Positions 7,230 to 16,595 of a stretch of 34,591 nucleotides of DNA are shown here, in pieces. The DNA lies in the NCBI GenBank assembly GCA_902628525.1, contig CACOMZ010000007.1, positions 1 to 34,591 on the forward strand. The letters are read 5' to 3'. Both the position numbers and the translations under genes were made by a program. The notes under the pieces are model-generated. The model was not told where the DNA came from. It saw only the letters and a program-made list of their open reading frames with translations, and searched no databases. This DNA comes from an uncultured Pelagibacteraceae bacterium (GTDB lineage Bacteria > Pseudomonadota > Alphaproteobacteria > Pelagibacterales > Pelagibacteraceae). Position 1 is the stretch's first letter. The number at the start of each line of letters is the position of its first letter.

Positions 7230-8498
7230 CTATGTATTTACTGACTTTCTACTCCATATTAAAAAGGGTAAGTTTAAAATCATCATGATATTTAACCAAT
7301 TATTAAAAACGCTTCCAGTAGGAATTATTGGCCATAAATAAATTACTATACCTGACAAAATACAAATTTCGAAATCATTAAAATAATAATTTCCTTTTAA
7401 CCTAAGCTTAAAATGTCTTATTATATTTTTAATAAAATAAAAAATAATTATTGTTAAAAATAAAAATCCAACACTTCCAATTTCACTTAATATTTGTAAA
7501 TAAGTATTATGAGGATGAGAAGCACAAGACAGTTGACTTTCTATATACTTTTCATCACTACAAAATTTTCTAAAATTTTTAACACCTACACCTAAAATTT
7601 TATTATCTAAATACATTCTGTAAGCAGTAATATAATGGTGAGTATGTTCTTTTGAAAAAATATATAAACCCTCTTTATCTTTTTTCTCTTGATCAAGTAA
7701 ATTCATTTGATCAAAAGTCTGATCAATAACTCTTTGTTTTGCTGTAGGATTAATCAAACTTATAATTACTAGCAAGGCTATACTTGATAAAAAAGTAAAA
7801 AGTCTTAACTTTAGTAATTTATTAGAAAATAAAATAACAAAAATAGCTGATAAATTTATGTTAAAAAAAGCAGTTCGATCCCCACTTAAAAAAATTAAAG
7901 CTTCTGACAGAATAAAGATTAAAATAAATAAGGGGAACAATTTTTTTCTTTTTTGAAATATAAATATAGATAAACCAAAAAATATTGGCCATAATCTACT
8001 TAAATAACTGCCTAAAATTTTTTCATCTCCAAAAAAACTAGATACTCTATCATAGGATTTCCATCCTAAAATATTTTCACCAACAAAATATTGATAAAAA
8101 CCATCTAAAATCAAGAAAACAAAACATAAAAAAATACAATAAAAAAAATATTTAATAAATGAGTCATTAAAATCTAGTAATGCGACTACAGCAATTACAA
8201 AAAATGCATACCTAAAATAAAAAAAAGATATTTTTAAACTATCAATGTAAAAATTATTTATTAAACTATTAAATATTAAGTAAATCCAAAAAATTAAAAA
8301 ACAATAAAAGTACTTATTTTTAAAATAAGAAAAATTTTTTTTTTTTATACAATATATAAAATATAAAAGACCAATTAGAGATACGGACAAATCACTTAAA
8401 AATGGACCGGTAATTAGAAAAAAAGGGATAAAACAAAATAAAATAACTGGAAATTTATAGAATAAAATTTTTTCCTTCGTGGAGTTAAAATTCATCAT
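7230..8498 (-). CDS. O-antigen ligase family membrane protein (WaaL/Wzy_C-like)
   Basis: A 422-residue polytopic protein with roughly ten hydrophobic helices. A large periplasmic loop contains HPHNTYLQILSEIGSVGFL near residue 335, the signature of the Wzy_C/O-antigen ligase superfamily; arginine-containing YFRYAFF and SGDRTAFFN segments also fit. These enzymes transfer undecaprenyl-linked glycan to lipid A core or polymerise O units on the periplasmic face; ligase versus polymerase cannot be settled by eye. The start is a double ATG at 8498/8495. A run of 12 A residues lies in its coding strand (8346-8335, the Lys-Lys-Lys-Asn codons near residue 52). It is divergent from the WecA-like gene. 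Confidence 0.85.
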   Translation of the reverse strand: MMNFNSTKEKILFYKFPVILFCFIPFFLITGPFLSDLSVSLIGLLYFIYCIKKKNFSYFKNKYFYCFLIFWIYLIFNSLINNFYIDSLKISFFYFRYAFFVIAVVALLDFNDSFIKYFFYCIFLCFVFLILDGFYQYFVGENILGWKSYDRVSSFFGDEKILGSYLSRLWPIFFGLSIFIFQKRKKLFPLFILIFILSEALIFLSGDRTAFFNINLSAIFVILFSNKLLKLRLFTFLSSIALLVIISLINPTAKQRVIDQTFDQMNLLDQEKKDKEGLYIFSKEHTHHYITAYRMYLDNKILGVGVKNFRKFCSDEKYIESQLSCASHPHNTYLQILSEIGSVGFLFLTIIIFYFIKNIIRHFKLRLKGNYYFNDFEICILSGIVIYLWPIIPTGSVFNNWLNIMMILNLPFLIWSRKSVNT

Positions 8499-8530
8499 GG
8501 AAATTTTTAATATTTAATTTAACTTTATTT

Positions 8531-8558
8531 AATATACTATTACAAAATTGATTGTAAA
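8531..8558 (-). promoter_or_regulatory. Candidate promoter for the O-antigen-ligase-like gene
   Basis: In the 99-base divergent gap, minus strand TTTACA (8558-8553) and TATATT (8536-8531) are 16 bases apart, each five of six matches. This would give a leader of about 25 bases before the ATG at 8498. Chance matches are frequent in this base composition. Confidence 0.35.
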
Positions 8559-8597
8559 TTGGGTACAAAAAAACTTTAAAATAAATAATAATTTTTA

Positions 8598-9599
8598 ATG
8601 ATCTATAATTTTTTATTCTATTTTTTATTTAATTTTATAACTTTTTTTATATTTGCAAAAATATCATATAAATTAAAATTAGTAGATATTCCGAGTGATA
8701 GAAAAATTCATTCTAAACCTACAGCATTTACTGGTGGGATTACTATAAGTATAATTTTGTTATTCACCCTACAAGCTATAGATTTTTTTGATAAAAGCTT
8801 AGGCTTAATATTGTCATTTAGTTTTTTAATATGCGTAATAGGATTAATTGATGATAAATTTCATTTAAATACTGGTGGTAAATTAAGTTTACAAATTTTC
8901 CCAATTATTTATCTAATTATTTTTGAAAATTTATATTTAACTAACATTGGTGATTATTATTATTTTAATTTAATACTTGGAACTTTTGCGATACCATTTA
9001 CTTTGTTCGCTGTATTATTTTTAATTAATTCCTTTAATTATTTTGATGGAATAGATGGCTCATTGAGTTTTGTAACAATTTCGGTTTTAGTTATTTTATT
9101 TTTCCTAGTTAAGGATTCAAATTTAGAATTATTTCTACTAATTATTCTAGTACCATTATTGGTATTTTTGTGTTTTAATTTCTCTCTATTTAAACTACCA
9201 AAACTATTTTTAGGTGATAACGGTAGTTTACTATTAGGTTTTATAATATCTTTTATTCTAATATATTTAGCTAAACAAAAACTAGTACATCCAATTTTAC
9301 TTGCTTGGTCTATTGTAATTTTTGTTTATGAATTTTTATCTATCAATCTAATTAGACTTAAAAATAATCAAAACCCCTTTGAAGCAGGACAAGATCATCT
9401 CCATCATATATTATTTAAAAAAACAAATTCTTTTTTTATTACAAATTTTTTTATGTCTGTGTTGAATTTAATTCTATTTATATTTGGTTACTTAAGCTTT
9501 TTAATAATAAATCCATTATGCTCTTTAATTTTGTTTATTTGCCTCTTTATAATTTTTTTAGTTTTGAGATATAAATATTCAATTATAATAAGAGTTTAA
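8598..9599 (+). CDS. Undecaprenyl-phosphate N-acetylhexosaminyl-1-phosphate transferase (WecA/MraY family)
   Basis: A 333-residue polytopic enzyme of the polyprenyl-phosphate glycosyl-1-phosphate transferase family that starts glycan assembly on undecaprenyl phosphate. The family residues are in order: DIPSDRKIHSKP at 30-41, the Asp pair in IGLIDDKFH (D85, D86), NSFNYFDGIDG at 144-154, LFLGDNGSLLLGF near 204, and the histidine motif DHLHHIL near 266. About ten helices surround them. It is more like WecA/WbpL than MraY because of its position in a surface-polysaccharide island. It is divergent from the ligase-like gene and convergent with the glycosyltransferase at 9654, with 54 AT-only bases between. 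Confidence 0.91.
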   Translation: MIYNFLFYFLFNFITFFIFAKISYKLKLVDIPSDRKIHSKPTAFTGGITISIILLFTLQAIDFFDKSLGLILSFSFLICVIGLIDDKFHLNTGGKLSLQIFPIIYLIIFENLYLTNIGDYYYFNLILGTFAIPFTLFAVLFLINSFNYFDGIDGSLSFVTISVLVILFFLVKDSNLELFLLIILVPLLVFLCFNFSLFKLPKLFLGDNGSLLLGFIISFILIYLAKQKLVHPILLAWSIVIFVYEFLSINLIRLKNNQNPFEAGQDHLHHILFKKTNSFFITNFFMSVLNLILFIFGYLSFLIINPLCSLILFICLFIIFLVLRYKYSIIIRV

Positions 9600-9653
9600 A
9601 ATTAATTTTTTAAATTTGAAATCATTATTAATTAATTAAATCATATTCTAAAC

Positions 9654-10787
9654 TTATAATTTTTTCTTTATTAGATCTTTATAAATATCTAGATGATGTT
9701 GAACTATTTTTTCAACAATAAACTCTTTTTCAGCTAATTCTCTTCCTGCTTTACCCATAGCTATCCTTTCTTTTGGATGATTGATTAACCAATGAATTGC
9801 ATTTGCTAATTTTTTTGAATTTTTAACCGGAACAATCAGTCCAGTTTTATTCGGTATAATAGCATCACGACACCCTGGAACATCAGTAGTTACTATTGCC
9901 CTACTTGCAGCTGCAGCCTCTAAAAGACCTTTGGGTAAACCTTCTCTATAGGATGGCAGACATACAATATGAGAATTATTATATAACTTAGGAATATCTT
10001 TATAAAATCCCAAAATTTCAACGTAACCGTCATTCTTAATTATATTTAGATCCTCATGATTTAAACTTGTTGGATTGCTAATATCTAAATCTCCTGCTAA
10101 CAAAAATCTAGCCTTAATCCCTTTTTCTTTAAGAAACCTTGCTGCATTAACAAATTCATAGACCCCTTTGTCTCTTAATAGGCGAGCTGCAAAACATATT
10201 GTTGGTATTCCATCAGGTTCATTAAAATTTACAAAATTTTGCAATTTTACACCAGAGCCTTTTAATAATTTTACTTTATTTATATTTAAAACACCCCATT
10301 CCTCTAACAATTTATAATCATCTTTATTTTGAACAATTATTTTTTGATTAGAATGATTAAAAGCAAACTTGTAAATTGGAAAAAGAAAAAAACGTAAAAA
10401 TTTACTTTTAAAATTATCACTAATAAATAAAGTTCCAAGTCCAGAGACTGCAGATACCAAACATGGTACTGAAGTTAAACGTGATACAATTCCACCATAA
10501 AGATAGGGCTTAATAGTTACTAAATGAACAATATCAGGTTTTTCTCTCCTAAAAAAAAACCAAATTTTTAAAAGTGTAATTAAGTCTTTAAATAAGTTAA
10601 TATTTCCACGTTGCATAGGAATATGTTTTAAACTAAAGCCTTTTTGTTTAAGCAACTTCAAATCAGCAGTACCAGCTTCACCATACCCTATTACAATATC
10701 AAAACCCTCAGCTTGCGCGGCTTCAGCGATAGGCAAACGATGAGTACAAAAAAAATTTAAATCATTAATAAGTATTAAAATTTTAAT
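9654..10787 (-). CDS. Glycosyltransferase family 4 (PglA/CapM-like) with probable AUU start
   Basis: A GT-B enzyme. The donor-binding C-terminal half has CFAARLLRDKGVYEFVNAA, LLAGDLD and EGLPKGLLEAAAASRAIVTT, then VPGCRDAI, typical of GT4. The first ordinary start codon is a TTG at 10736, which would cut off the family's N-terminal strand. The frame remains open to a stop at 10823-10821, and the missing strand is there, read as KILILINDLNFFCTHRLPIA. A perfect AGGAGG sits 6 bases before an ATT at 10787-10785 that precedes this peptide, so I place the start at that ATT (377 residues). No ATG, GTG or other TTG exists upstream in frame. A mutated or misread ATG is the alternative. It is the last gene of the minus-strand group running from 17360. 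Confidence 0.86.
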   Translation of the reverse strand: MKILILINDLNFFCTHRLPIAEAAQAEGFDIVIGYGEAGTADLKLLKQKGFSLKHIPMQRGNINLFKDLITLLKIWFFFRREKPDIVHLVTIKPYLYGGIVSRLTSVPCLVSAVSGLGTLFISDNFKSKFLRFFLFPIYKFAFNHSNQKIIVQNKDDYKLLEEWGVLNINKVKLLKGSGVKLQNFVNFNEPDGIPTICFAARLLRDKGVYEFVNAARFLKEKGIKARFLLAGDLDISNPTSLNHEDLNIIKNDGYVEILGFYKDIPKLYNNSHIVCLPSYREGLPKGLLEAAAASRAIVTTDVPGCRDAIIPNKTGLIVPVKNSKKLANAIHWLINHPKERIAMGKAGRELAEKEFIVEKIVQHHLDIYKDLIKKKL

Positions 10788-10793
10788 AATTCC

Positions 10794-10799
10794 CCTCCT
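10794..10799 (-). promoter_or_regulatory. Shine-Dalgarno AGGAGG deciding a non-canonical start
   Basis: Perfect AGGAGG (within CCTAGGAGGGG) on the minus strand, 6 bases upstream of the ATT at 10787. Such a G-rich run stands out in this AT-rich gap, and most other genes here have no recognisable site. It fixes the likely start of the glycosyltransferase. Confidence 0.65.
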
Positions 10800-10918
10800 A
10801 GGTTTAGCTATAGAAAAATTTTAAATAAATATATAATATTATTCATTAACAAACATAGATTATTTTTGTTTAATTAACTTAATATTTTAAAATATAATGT
10901 AAAATTATAATTTAAGTA

Positions 10919-11758
10919 TCAAAAATGATTTTTGTTTTTTTTGTATCCAATCACAGTCCAAAATGGTACTGAATTTTTAAATTGGATTCTTTCTAAACCA
11001 GAATCTTTCATCATTTTATTAATTTCATTTTTGGAATATCGTTTTTCAAAAGGAGTTCCAAATCTGTCTCTAGAGTCAGTACGCATTACATATAAACTTG
11101 ATTTTCTATAAAAACGAAGTGGAAAGTTCTTAAATTCTAAACCAATTTTTTCAAAAATTAAAGAAATCTTGGCTAAGGGAAAATAAACAAATAGTGCAAT
11201 AAGATCACATACAAAAAAGTTAAAAAACTTTGGCATTTTTGAAATAACCAATCTAAATAAATTAGACAAATTCCATAAATATTTGAACCACAGAGGGCGG
11301 TTATCAAGCGCATAATAAATATAGAGTAATATTGGGGCTCCGGGTTTTAGCAATTTTACGCATGATTTAATTGCAGCTTTAGCATTTGGAACATAATGCA
11401 AAACACCCAACATATATCCAAAATCTTGTGAGTTATTTTTCAAACCACTGCTATCTAATGATTTTTGGTAATACTTTATATTCTTAAATTGTTTAAGTTT
11501 TTTTTTTGCAACATATATTGCATTTGATGGATCAACACAATGAAGTTTGCCAACTTTTGGAGCAATAAATTTTGCCCACCTGCCTGTACCACATCCCATG
11601 TCGAAACCTTCTGAAGATTTTGAAATTCTCTTCCATGGGAATATAGAAAAATAATTTTTAAATATTTTTTTTGCTTCATCATTATCCATACCTGATTGAT
11701 CATAACGAACCCATTGATCACTAAAACTTTTTACTGTGTCTTTATCTAAATTTTTCAT
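10919..11758 (-). CDS. Class I SAM-dependent methyltransferase
   Basis: A 279-residue methyltransferase. The early SFSDQWVRYDQSG segment and motif I FDMGCGTGRWAKF (near residue 52) are followed by HCVDPSNA (motif II) and DFGYMLGVLHYVPN, then LLKPGAPILLYIYY. This is the Methyltransf_11-like pattern for small-molecule or glycan substrates. The segment near residues 170-215 is hydrophobic and may sit at the membrane near a lipid-linked glycan. Its start is 25 bases after the tviB-like gene's stop on the same strand. It likely decorates the polysaccharide; the acceptor is unknown. About 130 non-coding AT-rich bases separate it from the next gene. Confidence 0.86.
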   Translation of the reverse strand: MKNLDKDTVKSFSDQWVRYDQSGMDNDEAKKIFKNYFSIFPWKRISKSSEGFDMGCGTGRWAKFIAPKVGKLHCVDPSNAIYVAKKKLKQFKNIKYYQKSLDSSGLKNNSQDFGYMLGVLHYVPNAKAAIKSCVKLLKPGAPILLYIYYALDNRPLWFKYLWNLSNLFRLVISKMPKFFNFFVCDLIALFVYFPLAKISLIFEKIGLEFKNFPLRFYRKSSLYVMRTDSRDRFGTPFEKRYSKNEINKMMKDSGLERIQFKNSVPFWTVIGYKKNKNHF

Positions 11759-11783
11759 TAAAAATATCTTGTAATAATTATAG

Positions 11784-13064
11784 TCATAGCCGTAAATCTA
11801 TTTTATTCGATTTAAATAAATTTTTTAAATCATAGATAACTTTATTTTCTTTACATAAATTGTTTATATAGTTTTCTCCTAAAATTTTAAATTTATCATG
11901 AGCCACGGTAATTAATAAAGCATCATAAGTATTTTCTTTTAAAGTCTTAATTGGATCAATATCATAAACCTTTTTGATATCATGTGGATTAGCCCAGGGA
12001 TCATAAAGATCTAAAACACAATTATATTTTTTGAGACTATCAAAAAGAATTTTTACACCAGAGTTTCTGATATCTGCACAATTTTCTTTGAAAGTTAATC
12101 CCATGATTAAAATTTTAGAATTCTCAATTTCAATATTCTTTTTTTTCATTAGATAAACTAATTGAGACGCAACATACTGTCCCATTTTATCATTTAGTTC
12201 TCTACCCGCTAAAATTATCTTTGCTTTATAACCAATACTTTCTGCTTTGTGAGTAAGATAATATGGGTCTACTCCAATGCAGTGTCCACCCACTAATCCT
12301 GGTTTAAAAGGTAAAAAATTCCATTTAGTTTTTGCTGCATCTAAAACTGCTTGCGTATCAATATTAAGTTTACTAAAAAGTATTGCCAATTCATTAATTA
12401 AAGCAATATTTAAGTCGCGCTGTGTATTTTCTATTACTTTTGCAGCTTCTGCAACTTTAATACTGGGGGCCTTGTGAGTCCCCGCCATAACAATATATTT
12501 ATACAAATCATCTACTAAATCTGCTGTTTCAGGCGTTGAGCCAGATGTAATTTTTTTAATATTTGAAATAGTATGATTTTTATCTCCAGGGTTTACTCTC
12601 TCAGGACTATAGCCACAAAAAAAATCCTGATTAAAATTTAAATTAGAATATTTTTCTAATATTGGCACACATTCTTCCTCTATACAACCTGGATAAACTG
12701 TAGACTCGTATATAACTAAATCTCCTTTTTTAAGTAATTTACCAATAGTTTCACTTGCTTGAAATAATGTTCTAAGATCAGGTTTTTTTAAACTGTCAAT
12801 TGGTGTGGGTACAGTGATTATAAAACAGTTTATTGATTTAAGATCCTCTATATTGCTAGTTAACTTTAACTGTTCTGCTTTTTGTAATTCATTTTTATCG
12901 AATTCCAAATTTTTATCTACCCCTGTTTTTAATTCAGTAATTCTGCTCTTGTTAATATCATATCCAATTACAGTTTTTTTTTTTGAAAATTCTAATGCAA
13001 GAGGCAAACCAACATAACCAAGGCCAATGATACCTAATTTTAGATTTTCAATTTTATTAATCAT
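11784..13064 (-). CDS. tviB: UDP-N-acetyl-D-glucosamine 6-dehydrogenase (TviB/WbpO-like)
   Basis: A 426-residue nucleotide-sugar dehydrogenase that oxidises the C6 hydroxyl twice to give a UDP-hexosaminuronate. The NAD loop is GLGYVG (14-19). YESTVYPGC near 119 and the catalytic cysteine C262 in [14 protein letters not shown] are the family marks, and [15 protein letters not shown] lies in the C-terminal nucleotide-binding domain. The wording of many segments ([31 protein letters not shown]) is close to the Vi-antigen TviB I know, rather than UDP-glucose dehydrogenase. It overlaps the epimerase gene by 4 bases (ATGA), so the two are coupled and probably act in sequence. Confidence 0.93.
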   Translation of the reverse strand: MINKIENLKLGIIGLGYVGLPLALEFSKKKTVIGYDINKSRITELKTGVDKNLEFDKNELQKAEQLKLTSNIEDLKSINCFIITVPTPIDSLKKPDLRTLFQASETIGKLLKKGDLVIYESTVYPGCIEEECVPILEKYSNLNFNQDFFCGYSPERVNPGDKNHTISNIKKITSGSTPETADLVDDLYKYIVMAGTHKAPSIKVAEAAKVIENTQRDLNIALINELAILFSKLNIDTQAVLDAAKTKWNFLPFKPGLVGGHCIGVDPYYLTHKAESIGYKAKIILAGRELNDKMGQYVASQLVYLMKKKNIEIENSKILIMGLTFKENCADIRNSGVKILFDSLKKYNCVLDLYDPWANPHDIKKVYDIDPIKTLKENTYDALLITVAHDKFKILGENYINNLCKENKVIYDLKNLFKSNKIDLRL

Positions 13065-14071
13065 ATTTTATAAAAATCTCTGTACCACTTAACAAAATTT
13101 GATACACCACTTTTTACTGTAGTTGACGGTTTATATTTAAATTTTTGTTTTAAATTATCGATGTTAGCATAAGTATCTGGTACATCACCTGGCTGTAATG
13201 ATAAAAAATTTATTTTTGCTTTTTTACCCAAAGTTTTTTCTAGCGCCTGAATATAATCCATGAGTTTTACTGGTTTATTATTGCCAATATTATAAATTTT
13301 CCAGGGTGCACTACTAGTTGCTGGATCAGGCTCTTTGCTGTTCCAATTTATATTAACGGATGATTTGTTATCAAGTGCTTTTATTACACCATCAACAATA
13401 TCATCAATATAAGTAAAATCTCTTGTATGTTTACCATGATTGAATACATCTATGGGCTCTCCATTAAGAATATTTTTTGTAAATTTAAACAATGCCATAT
13501 CTGGTCTCCCCCATGGACCATAAACAGTAAAAAATCTTAGTCCAGTTGTTGGTAAATTGTAAAGATAACTGTATGTATGTGCCATTAATTCGTTAGATTT
13601 TTTTGAAGCTGCATAAACTGATAATGGATGATTTACGCTATCGTGCTCTGAAAAAGGCATTTTAGTATTAGCTCCATAAACGCTTGAAGTACTCGCATAA
13701 ACTAAATGCTCAATATTGTAATGACGGCAATTTTCTAAAATTAAAGCAAAACCAACTATATTAGTGTTTACATATGCGAGTGGATTTTCCATAGAATACC
13801 TAACTCCTGCTTGAGCCGCTAAATTAACTACCCGCTTAGGCTTATGAATTTTGAAAATTTTTTCTAATCCATTTTGGTCACAAAGATCTATCTTGTAATG
13901 TTGGTAATTTTTATACTTTTCATTTCTTTTTAAGCGAGCCTGCTTAAGTTCCGGATCATAGTAATCATTATGATTGTCAATACCTACTACATCTTCGCCA
14001 CGCTCCAATAACTTTATACAAACAGCAGAACCTATAAAACCAGCAGAACCGGTAACTATAATTTTATTCAT
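13061..14071 (-). CDS. UDP-glucuronate 4-epimerase-type SDR (CapI/LspL-like)
   Basis: A 336-residue extended SDR. The NAD loop is GSAGFIG (8-14), and the sugar-specific [18 protein letters not shown] (30-47) is the signature of UDP-glucuronate 4-epimerases. The catalytic pair is Y153 and K157 in SVYAASK, with ASTSSVYG before it and [18 protein letters not shown] after. Because it is translationally coupled to a TviB-like UDP-GlcNAc dehydrogenase, the likely in vivo substrate is UDP-N-acetylglucosaminuronate, giving the galacto form; plain UDP-glucuronate is the alternative. A 91-base AT-rich gap upstream could hold its promoter. Confidence 0.93.
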   Translation of the reverse strand: MNKIIVTGSAGFIGSAVCIKLLERGEDVVGIDNHNDYYDPELKQARLKRNEKYKNYQHYKIDLCDQNGLEKIFKIHKPKRVVNLAAQAGVRYSMENPLAYVNTNIVGFALILENCRHYNIEHLVYASTSSVYGANTKMPFSEHDSVNHPLSVYAASKKSNELMAHTYSYLYNLPTTGLRFFTVYGPWGRPDMALFKFTKNILNGEPIDVFNHGKHTRDFTYIDDIVDGVIKALDNKSSVNINWNSKEPDPATSSAPWKIYNIGNNKPVKLMDYIQALEKTLGKKAKINFLSLQPGDVPDTYANIDNLKQKFKYKPSTTVKSGVSNFVKWYRDFYKI

Positions 14072-14162
14072 ATCTTTTCTTTATCCATACGATCAAGTTA
14101 AAAAAATTCAACTATAAAGTTACATTAAATATATTTATTATTAAGGTTAATTTACTTTAAAA

Positions 14163-15302
14163 TTAGTTACTTTTTAAATTTTGTTTATAAACATTAAACC
14201 ATACCCTATTATAAGATTTTAGCATTTTGTTAATACTAAATTTTTCTTTAATTTTAATTCTAGCTTCAACACACCTTTTTTTCCACCTCGAACTACTAAT
14301 TTCATTAATTGCCTTTTCGATTGCATCAGATAATCTAGTTGGATTTTTAGGAGGTACAATCCAGCCAGTTTTACCAACAATGAAAGCTGAATCACCAACA
14401 TCCGTTGTAATACACGGTGTACCACAAGCCATTGACTCTGCTAAAACATTAGGAAATCCTTCTCCATAACAACTACTTAAAACATGTAAATCTAAACCAT
14501 TCATTACTTGCAATATATTATCATTTCTACCTAATAACTTTATATGATTAGATAAATTTAATTTTTTTATTTTAGATACTAAATCAACATTATTTTGATT
14601 AATATTAGATCCTACAAGGACACAAAAAAAATTTATATTTTTAGATCGAATTATTGAAAGTGCATTTAATAAATTTAAATGATCTTTCTGAGGATTATAG
14701 CGAGCCACATTGCCAATTAACGGTATTTTTTTTTTAAGATTTATTTTTTTATTAAAAAATTTTCTTTGAGTTTTATTTATTTTTAAAATTGACAAATCAT
14801 ATCCATTTGGAATAAATTTTAATTTTTTTTTATCATAGCCTTTTTTTTCGTAAAATTTTTTTGCACGTTTAGAAACTATTATTATAGAAATAGGTATAAA
14901 ATATGAAAGCCTTGATAATATTTTTATAATTAAGATGGTTGATATTTTGGATTTTGCTATTTCAATATTTGAATAACGAACATTCCAAACTATATTCTTA
15001 ATTCCAGCTAATCTAGCAGCAATACCTCCTAAAAAATCAGCATGAGCAAGCCAAGTTTGTACTACATTGGGTTTTAAATTTTTAATTTTTTTTACAAGAA
15101 AAAATAGCTTGTATATTGAAAAAAAACTCATGTTTAAGCAATAAACCTCAATACCTAATTTGGACAATAATGAAAAATATTTGCCCTTATCTTTCAGGGA
15201 AATAACAATATGTCTGTTTGAACTGTCATATTTACATATTTTATAAAGTGTAAGCTCTGCACCACCATCCCCTAGTCCAGTAATAATATGTAGAATTTTC
15301 AT
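14163..15302 (-). CDS. Glycosyltransferase family 4
   Basis: A 379-residue GT-B protein. The N-terminus MKILHIITGLGDGGAELTL is the usual GT4 acceptor-domain start, followed by VQTWLAHADFLGG near 80. In the donor domain NVARYNPQKDHLNLL, LLGRNDNI and GEGFPNVLAESMACGTP (the E-x7-E motif) are clear, with GKTGWIVPP after. It would add a hexose or aminosugar to the growing lipid-linked chain at the cytoplasmic face. Its ATG directly abuts the TAG of the upstream membrane protein gene, so translation is coupled. Confidence 0.91.
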   Translation of the reverse strand: MKILHIITGLGDGGAELTLYKICKYDSSNRHIVISLKDKGKYFSLLSKLGIEVYCLNMSFFSIYKLFFLVKKIKNLKPNVVQTWLAHADFLGGIAARLAGIKNIVWNVRYSNIEIAKSKISTILIIKILSRLSYFIPISIIIVSKRAKKFYEKKGYDKKKLKFIPNGYDLSILKINKTQRKFFNKKINLKKKIPLIGNVARYNPQKDHLNLLNALSIIRSKNINFFCVLVGSNINQNNVDLVSKIKKLNLSNHIKLLGRNDNILQVMNGLDLHVLSSCYGEGFPNVLAESMACGTPCITTDVGDSAFIVGKTGWIVPPKNPTRLSDAIEKAINEISSSRWKKRCVEARIKIKEKFSINKMLKSYNRVWFNVYKQNLKSN

Positions 15303-16562
15303 CTAATATTTTTTTAAAATTTTACGGTTTAATTTAAAAAATTTTCTTAATTTTTGTTTATTTGATAAAGTAAATGTAGGAATTAAAGGCGCAACTAATA
15401 TAACTATTTCAACTATAAACTTTGTTCTGTGCCTTATAACTGCACCAAAATTACTCACTCCAAGGCCAAACATGCAAACATAAGCAAATAAAATTATAAA
15501 AGCCACTCTTAAGAATGGATCATTCCAAATCTGTTTTCTATTACAAATAATTAAATAAACTAAAAATATATAAAATAAGCCATCAAGCATACCTACAATA
15601 TGAGATAATTTTTGGATATCCCATGGAAAAGGTGAAAAAAGAAAGTAAAAAATTCTTATTACAAACTTATAAAAAATTTCTATAAGCGATGCGTCAGAAG
15701 AAATTTTTGCCCAATCTCCATAAGATGACTCACCAACAACCCTGGTATTCAATTCACTCAAAATTGTATAGAAATTTACATCATCAAAATATCCAATTTT
15801 AGGTATGTATACTTTATTTGAGAAGTATATTTGTAAAACATAAATAGCTATAATTGATATTATAAAGGCATTTATATTAATGCGTAAATTTATTATTGAA
15901 TTAATCATTTCTTTAAATTTTGATATAACAACAATGATTAAGAAAATTATACCACCAAGTATTAAAGCTCCATGAAATAGAGTGGCTAAAATAAAACCAA
16001 ACATTGCTAAAAATAAATTTTTATAACTACCGTCCTTAATCCAATTAAATATACCAATCATTGCTACTAATAAGAAAAAAGTTTGATATATGTCTCTCAG
16101 TGGCAATACTGAATACAAAATAAAAGAAGGAAATAAAGCAAGCACCCAACCAACTTTCTTTGCTGTAATTTTATCCCATATTTTAAATGCTAAGAACCAC
16201 GCTAAAAAAACAGTTCCTATTCCAAGAAGTAAACTTAATGACTGTGCTAATAAAACACTTCTACCAAATATAGAATAGAAGACCCCTATGATTTGACTCC
16301 AAAAATATCTATTGGCTCCTCCAAAATGACTTAAAGAATTTAAAAACCCATCTTTTCCATAAGTCCAAGCTAAATATTCAAGTCCTGCTGCATCTTTAGT
16401 ACTATCTGGTAATGGAACAATATAATGACCGATTAAAATAAATAAGACACGTATAAGCAAAGCAGCATAAATAATTCTAGAAATATCTGGCCATCTTAAT
16501 CCTATAAAAATTGTAATAAAGGATACTAAAGCAATTGAAAAAAGTCCTATTAGATCAGCCAT
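15303..16562 (-). CDS. Polytopic membrane protein, O-unit polymerase or GT-C-type glycosyltransferase
   Basis: A 419-residue protein with about ten hydrophobic helices. An early loop holds PLPDSTKDAAGLEYLAW near 52, and LALFPSFILYSVLPLRDIY near residue 140 resembles the conserved part of PMT_2/GT39-like proteins, where an acidic residue in the first loop is catalytic. Wzy-type polymerases have a similar outline and no firm signature, and the place of this gene between glycosyltransferases and the ligase fits either. I cannot distinguish a polymerase from a polyprenyl-phosphate-sugar-dependent transferase. The gene overlaps nothing, but its stop touches the next ATG. Confidence 0.84.
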   Translation of the reverse strand: MADLIGLFSIALVSFITIFIGLRWPDISRIIYAALLIRVLFILIGHYIVPLPDSTKDAAGLEYLAWTYGKDGFLNSLSHFGGANRYFWSQIIGVFYSIFGRSVLLAQSLSLLLGIGTVFLAWFLAFKIWDKITAKKVGWVLALFPSFILYSVLPLRDIYQTFFLLVAMIGIFNWIKDGSYKNLFLAMFGFILATLFHGALILGGIIFLIIVVISKFKEMINSIINLRININAFIISIIAIYVLQIYFSNKVYIPKIGYFDDVNFYTILSELNTRVVGESSYGDWAKISSDASLIEIFYKFVIRIFYFLFSPFPWDIQKLSHIVGMLDGLFYIFLVYLIICNRKQIWNDPFLRVAFIILFAYVCMFGLGVSNFGAVIRHRTKFIVEIVILVAPLIPTFTLSNKQKLRKFFKLNRKILKKY

Positions 16563-16595
16563 AAATTTTAATTTTTAATATGTATATTTAAAGTC

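Noticed and set aside
9600..9653. Palindromes AAAATTAATTTT and TTAATTAATTAA between convergent genes
   Set aside because: They are low-complexity AT sequences without a loop or GC content, not convincing as terminators or operators.
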